Source: Bacillota bacterium
GTDB taxonomy: Bacteria; Bacillota; Clostridia; Lachnospirales; Lachnospiraceae
DNA length: 8,375 nucleotides
Direction of reading: 5' to 3'
NCBI GenBank assembly: GCA_023437885.1
Contig: JAEZFH010000326.1
Span: forward strand, 1-8,375
Under the pieces are notes generated by a model. The model did not search any database and was not told the origin of the DNA. It saw only the letters and a program-made list of their open reading frames with translations. Below are positions 5,681 to 8,375 of this stretch, in pieces (the stretch's first letter is position 1; every line of letters begins with the position of its first letter). Position numbers and translations under genes: made by a program.

Positions 5681-5871
5681 TTCGAGCGTCAATAGCCCAA
5701 TTTAGGCCATGAAGATGAATGTGAGTGCATATATATTCATTTGGCTTGCCTTTAACCTCTCGTGATTACCAAGTGCAGGCAATCACAAGAGGCCCGGTCC
5801 GTGCCAAATGAATATATTGCACTCACATTCACCGATGCAGTGCGAGGCTTTTGACACTCGAATCATGAGAT
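5672..5871. mobile_element. MITE-like nested palindromic element with 7-bp flanking direct repeat
   Basis: The element spans 5679-5864 (186 bp). Terminal inverted repeats are AATTCGAGCGTCAATAGCC (5679-5697) and the complement of 5846-5864, matching at 16 of 19 positions. Inside, 5716-5745 and 5803-5831 are inverted copies that differ only by one extra base on the left. Within them lies a further hairpin (5756-5792). ATGAGAT flanks both ends (5672-5678 and 5865-5871), as a 7-bp target-site duplication would. It contains no credible gene, so it would be non-autonomous. The right terminal repeat carries an outward TTGACA (5851-5856), but no good -10 follows at 16-18 bp. The unequal pairing argues against a simple terminator, and there is no T-run. 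Alternatives are a dispersed structured RNA or an intergenic palindromic repeat family. I do not recognise the family. Confidence 0.6.
5756..5792 (+). repeat. Central hairpin of the palindromic element
   Basis: CCTCT-C-GTGATT (5756-5767) pairs with AATCAC-A-AGAGG (5781-5792): 11 base pairs with one C/A mismatch around a 13-nt loop, where CC/GG can pair further. It forms the tip of the larger nested stem. Its separate conservation inside the 30/29-nt arms suggests that the folded RNA or DNA matters. Confidence 0.6.
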
Positions 5872-5906
5872 GCTGCAGGAATATAAGGAAATGGAAGGTA
5901 GAGCGG

Positions 5907-6242
5907 ATGAAGGTATGTGATTTAATTCAGGAGGAAGGCTTAAAGCTGTTGAATGAAGGAAACAATACAGAACGGGAGATTTCTGTACCCTATTGCTGTG
6001 ATCTGCTGAGTGTTGCCATGGGCAGAATGCCTGCGGACGCAGCCTGGGTCACAGTTATGGGAAATGTAAATACACTGGCTGTCGCTACACTGGCGGATGC
6101 GGCCTGCATTATTCTGGCTGAAGGAAGTCATCTGGACGAGATGGCGCTCGGTAAGGCGAAGCAGCAGGAGATTACAATCTTTGAGACAGAGCTGCCCATC
6201 TTCGAGGCTGCCATGCTGGTCTATCAAAGGCTGCATGTATAA
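5907..6242 (+). CDS. DRTGG-domain protein of the hydrogenase locus (copy 2)
   Basis: A 111-residue protein, paralogous to the DRTGG protein at 3523-3876. It shares the family layout: an N-terminal helix MKVCDLIQEEGLKLL, then YCCDLLSVAMGRMPADAAWVT (compare CGSDMMSDVLAF in copy 1), NVNTLAVATLADAACIILAEG, and a final ITIFETELPIFEAAMLVY segment. The reading frame is open up to an ATG at 5808, but that extension is translated from the right half of the palindromic element and has no ribosome binding site. ATG 5907 is preceded by GGAAGG with 8-nt spacing and gives the usual family length, so I chose it. Its last 8 bases overlap the PHP gene, indicating coupled translation. It probably has a ligand-sensing or scaffold role beside HydS; the ligand is unknown. 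Confidence 0.75.
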   Translation: MKVCDLIQEEGLKLLNEGNNTEREISVPYCCDLLSVAMGRMPADAAWVTVMGNVNTLAVATLADAACIILAEGSHLDEMALGKAKQQEITIFETELPIFEAAMLVYQRLHV

Positions 6243-6960
6243 GCTGTCCTATGACCTTCATATCCATTCCTGCCTGTCTCCCTGCGGGGATGAGGATATG
6301 ACACCGGGTAATATTGTAGGTATGTCTGCGTTAAAGGGCCTGGATGTTATTGCAGTTACCGACCATAATTCCTGCAGGAATTGTCCCGCCGTATTAAAGC
6401 TTGCCCAGGAGTATAATATCGTTGCCATCCCCGGAATGGAGCTGACAACGCTGGAGGAAGTTCATGTGCTGTGCCTGTTTGCTGAGCTTGCGGATGCCCT
6501 ACGCTTTGATCAATATGTTTATTCAAAGCTGATGAAAATACCGAATGACGAGAGAGCCTTTGGCAAGCAGGAGATCTGTGATGAAGAAGACCGGGTGATT
6601 GGGAAGGAGCCCTATCTTCTCATTAATGCAACGGATATTTCCTTTGATGATATGGGCAGCTTGATGAAGGAATACCGCGGTGTATATCTTCCGGCCCATA
6701 TTGATAAGAACTCCAACAGCTTATTATCCAATCTGGGTTTCATTGCGCCGGAAGCGGATTTTACGGCAGCAGAGCTTGCGGATCTGGCCAGGTACGAAGA
6801 AATCAGCAATAGGAATCCTTATCTGAAGCAATGCAGCATAATAACGGATTCGGACGCACATGAGCTGGGAAGGATTCAGGAGGCGGTTAATTTCTTAACC
6901 TGTGAAAGCCGGTCCAGAGAGGATATAATAAAAGCAATTATCACCGGACGTACTGCATGA
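6235..6960 (+). CDS. PHP-domain metal-dependent phosphoesterase
   Basis: A 241-residue cytoplasmic protein of the PHP family, close to stand-alone TrpH/RNase AM-like phosphoesterases. The metal-binding set looks complete: H9 and H11 (DLHIHS), acidic residues at 19-21, H44 (VTDHNS), E69 (PGMELTT), H77 (VHVLCLF), H155 (PAHIDK), and D207 and H209 (DSDAHE). Members hydrolyse phosphomonoesters or nucleotide 3'-phosphates at a di- or trinuclear metal site; the substrate here is unknown. ATG 6235 lies inside the end of the preceding DRTGG gene and puts DLHIHS at residue 7, as is usual for the family. A longer open frame from 6097 is only a shadow of the DRTGG gene. A weak AAAGG lies 4 nt upstream, so translation is probably coupled. 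It is the last gene of the operon. It may reverse a phosphorylation or remove a nucleotide signal made by the RsbW-like ATPase, but that is inference. Confidence 0.85.
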   Translation: MYKLSYDLHIHSCLSPCGDEDMTPGNIVGMSALKGLDVIAVTDHNSCRNCPAVLKLAQEYNIVAIPGMELTTLEEVHVLCLFAELADALRFDQYVYSKLMKIPNDERAFGKQEICDEEDRVIGKEPYLLINATDISFDDMGSLMKEYRGVYLPAHIDKNSNSLLSNLGFIAPEADFTAAELADLARYEEISNRNPYLKQCSIITDSDAHELGRIQEAVNFLTCESRSREDIIKAIITGRTA

Positions 6961-6996
6961 CGGTTATTTCCCGGGATGCGGTACGTCCTTTTATTG
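6946..6996 (+). terminator. Rho-independent terminator of the regulatory operon
   Basis: GGACGTACTGCAT (6946-6958) pairs with ATGCGGTACGTCC (6976-6988) in a 13-bp stem with one G-U pair. A further CGG/CCG pairing lies inside the 17-nt loop. TTTTATTGTT follows directly. The 5' arm contains the last four sense codons of the PHP gene and the start of its stop codon, so stem formation and final translation overlap. Confidence 0.85.
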
Positions 6997-7023
6997 TTCC
7001 TAACCTCAGAGCGAGCATCCCGG
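6971..7023. repeat. 9-bp inverted repeat that competes with the terminator stem
   Basis: CCGGGATGC (6971-6979) is exactly complementary to GCATCCCGG (7015-7023) across a 35-nt loop. The left arm shares 6976-6979 with the 3' arm of the terminator, so the two folds exclude each other. Because the right arm is made after the terminator U-run, it would matter only for polymerases that read through, for example by protecting or processing the transcript. Confidence 0.45.
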
Positions 7024-7063
7024 AAGCAGACATCCCATAAAATATGTAAACATTCAGAAACTA

Positions 7064-7091
7064 TTGAAATCTCTCAATCTTATGCTATAAT
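7064..7091 (+). promoter_or_regulatory. Promoter of asnS (extended -10)
   Basis: TTGAAA (7064-7069), a 16-bp spacer and TATAAT (7086-7091), preceded by TGC, which makes an extended -10 (TGCTATAAT). Transcription would start near 7098. It lies after the operon terminator, so asnS is an independent unit. Confidence 0.75.
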
Positions 7092-7097
7092 ATTCAA

Positions 7098-7254
7098 GAT
7101 AAGCAGATACATTGAAGTGCACGGACGGGAAGCGAATTCTGTCTTGAAATGTGACAGCAATTGTTTCCTGCGGATAGTTTTTACAGGTTCCAATCAAGAT
7201 CGGGTAATAAAAGCGGATTATATAAAACGAGTATGAATAAAGGAGTTTATGAGT
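7098..7254 (+). other. asnS 5' leader, no recognised riboswitch
   Basis: About 157 nt separate the predicted transcription start from the chosen asnS start. Small stems are possible: CTGTC (7139-7143) with GACAG (7153-7157), and an ATTG-CCTG/CAGG-CAAT pair within about 7162-7195. I see neither the conserved T-box sequence (AGGGTGGNACCGCG-like) nor an intrinsic terminator before the gene. No credible small gene is present; the open frame at 6976-7236 spans the terminator and the promoter. Confidence 0.4.
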
Positions 7255-8375
7255 ATGGATTTAATTGATGTAAGAGAATTATACCGTAACAAGGAGCAAT
7301 ATATCGGGAAGCAGGTATCGATAGGCGGCTGGATTCGAAGTGTCAGGGATTCCAAGACCTTCGGCTTTATTGTATTGAACGACGGCACCTATTTTGAACC
7401 CTTACAGGTGGTATATCATGATAAGATGGAAAACTTCGCAGAAGTATCCAAGCTGAATGTAGGGTCTGCCGTTATAGTGAAAGGTGAGCTGGTTGCAACT
7501 CCCCAGGCAAAGCAGCCCTTCGAGATCCAGGCAGAGGAGATTCTTGTGGAAGGGACGTCTACTGCAGATTACCCTCTTCAGAAGAAGAGGCATACGCTGG
7601 AATATTTAAGAACCCAGACACATCTGAGAGCAAGAACAAATACATTCCAAGCGGTATTTCGCGTACGCTCTTTAATCGCTTATGCGATTCATCAGTATTT
7701 CCAGGACAGAGACTTTGTCTATGTTCATACTCCCATTATCACCGGCAGTGACTGTGAGGGTGCCGGCGAGATGTTCCGGGTAACTACCCTTGATCTGGAC
7801 AATCTGCCGAGAACAGCAGACGGGGCTATTGACACTACTCAGGATTTCTTTGGAAAGGAAACCAACCTTACGGTGAGCGGTCAATTAAACGGTGAGACCT
7901 ATGCGATGGCCTTTAAGAATATTTACACCTTTGGGCCGACCTTCCGTGCAGAGAATTCCAATACAACCCGCCATGCAGCCGAATTCTGGATGATTGAGCC
8001 GGAGATCGCCTTCGCAGATTTGAAGGATGATATGGCAATGGCAGAGAGCATGCTTAAATATGTGATAAACTATGTACTGGAACACGCTCCCCAGGAGATG
8101 CAGTTCTTTAATCAGTTCGTGGATCAGGGGCTGCTGGAGCGGCTGAACCATGTGGTGAATTCCGATTTCGGACATGTTACTTATACCGAGGCCATCTCCA
8201 TTCTGGAGAAAAACAATGATAACTTTGACTATAAGGTATACTGGGGCTGTGACCTTCAGACAGAGCTTGAGCGTTATCTGACGGAGCAGGTGTTTATGAA
8301 GCCGGTATTCGTTACCGATTATCCGAAAGATATCAAGGCTTTCTATATGAAGCTCAACGAGGATAATAAGACGGT
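7255..8375 (+). CDS. asnS: Asparaginyl-tRNA synthetase (N-terminal part, cut by window edge)
   Basis: The first 373 codons are present and the frame is open at the right edge; about 90 residues of a usual length near 463 are missing. It charges tRNA-Asn with asparagine in the cytoplasm as a class IIb homodimer. Residues about 15-100 form the OB-fold anticodon-binding domain (VSIGGWIRSVRDSKTFGFI). The catalytic core follows, with motif 1 around YVHTPIITGSDCEGAGEMF (156-174), VSGQL (207-211) and motif 2 at TFRAENSNTTRHAAEFWMIE (229-248). The motif-2 form and GAGEMF favour AsnRS over AspRS or LysRS. Two in-frame ATGs exist at 7249 and 7255. AAAGGAG ends at 7245, so 7255 has the better 9-nt spacing and gives the usual MDL start. 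It has its own promoter and is not functionally linked to the hydrogenase locus. Confidence 0.95.
   Translation, partial: MDLIDVRELYRNKEQYIGKQVSIGGWIRSVRDSKTFGFIVLNDGTYFEPLQVVYHDKMENFAEVSKLNVGSAVIVKGELVATPQAKQPFEIQAEEILVEGTSTADYPLQKKRHTLEYLRTQTHLRARTNTFQAVFRVRSLIAYAIHQYFQDRDFVYVHTPIITGSDCEGAGEMFRVTTLDLDNLPRTADGAIDTTQDFFGKETNLTVSGQLNGETYAMAFKNIYTFGPTFRAENSNTTRHAAEFWMIEPEIAFADLKDDMAMAESMLKYVINYVLEHAPQEMQFFNQFVDQGLLERLNHVVNSDFGHVTYTEAISILEKNNDNFDYKVYWGCDLQTELERYLTEQVFMKPVFVTDYPKDIKAFYMKLNEDNKT

Noticed and set aside
5716..5831. Intrinsic terminator after hydS
   Set aside because: The stem is far longer than usual terminators, and no T-run follows the right arm on the plus strand or the left arm on the minus strand.
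5808..5906. N-terminal extension of the second DRTGG protein from ATG 5808
   Set aside because: It is encoded by the right arm of the palindromic element, has no ribosome binding site, and is absent from the family layout. ATG 5907 has GGAAGG at good spacing.
6097..6234. Longer start for the PHP gene
   Set aside because: This stretch lies out of frame within the DRTGG gene, is arginine- and serine-rich like a shadow frame, and would put an unrelated tail before DLHIHS.
6976..7236. 86-codon plus-strand open frame
   Set aside because: It begins inside the terminator stem, runs across the asnS promoter and lacks a ribosome binding site.
7098..7254. T-box riboswitch for asnS
   Set aside because: No AGGGTGGNACCGCG-like sequence or paired terminator/antiterminator could be found, and the leader is shorter than usual T-box leaders.
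1..8375. CRISPR array, tRNA or rRNA genes
   Set aside because: No regularly spaced repeats and no recognisable tRNA or rRNA sequence were seen on reading either strand.

Overview
The window looks like chromosomal DNA from a strictly anaerobic, hydrogen-metabolising member of the Clostridia, most likely a Lachnospiraceae-type organism. This is inferred from the gene content, the strong AAGGAGG-type ribosome binding sites and the moderate G+C; no rRNA or other direct taxonomic marker is present. It holds one divergent locus built around [FeFe]-hydrogenase, followed by the start of an unrelated housekeeping gene (asnS).

Minus strand (1-1867): the promoter-proximal part of an electron-bifurcating hydrogenase operon. 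In transcription order it has hydC (NuoE-like 2Fe-2S subunit, 1867-1373), a stand-alone Bergerat-fold ATPase (1371-814), a 159-bp spacer full of inverted repeats, a small thioredoxin-fold ferredoxin-like protein with only three of the four expected cysteines (654-283), and the first 88 codons of hydB (264 to the left edge). The rest of hydB, and presumably the catalytic hydA, lie outside. The promoter has an extended -10 (TGTTATAAT). The stretch just upstream of that -10 resembles a Rex redox-sensor operator, which would tie transcription to NADH/NAD+.

Intergenic 1868-2144: back-to-back promoters. The rightward one is close to consensus (TTGTAA, 17 bp, TATAAT).

Plus strand (2145-6960): a regulatory-looking operon. 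It encodes a sensor protein with a degenerate GGDEF domain (GLGEF), a DRTGG-domain protein, an RsbW/SpoIIAB-like ATPase (ATGA overlap), a putative sensory [FeFe]-hydrogenase of the HydS type (proton-relay Cys replaced by Ala, H-cluster ligand cysteines kept, C-terminal 4Fe-4S domain), a second DRTGG protein and a PHP-family metallophosphoesterase (8-bp overlap). The operon ends in a strong intrinsic terminator whose stem includes the last PHP codons. The members suggest an H2/redox sensing and signalling module tuning the divergent bifurcating hydrogenase, but no DNA-binding output protein is visible here.

Between hydS and the second DRTGG gene sits the most unusual sequence: a 186-bp nested palindrome (5679-5864) with a near-perfect 30/29-nt inner inverted repeat, 19-nt terminal inverted repeats and a 7-bp direct repeat (ATGAGAT) on both sides. 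It looks like a MITE or similar non-autonomous mobile element inserted within the operon.

Right end (6961-8375): terminator, then an extended -10 promoter, a leader of about 157 nt with no recognisable T-box, and the first 373 codons of asnS, running off the right edge.
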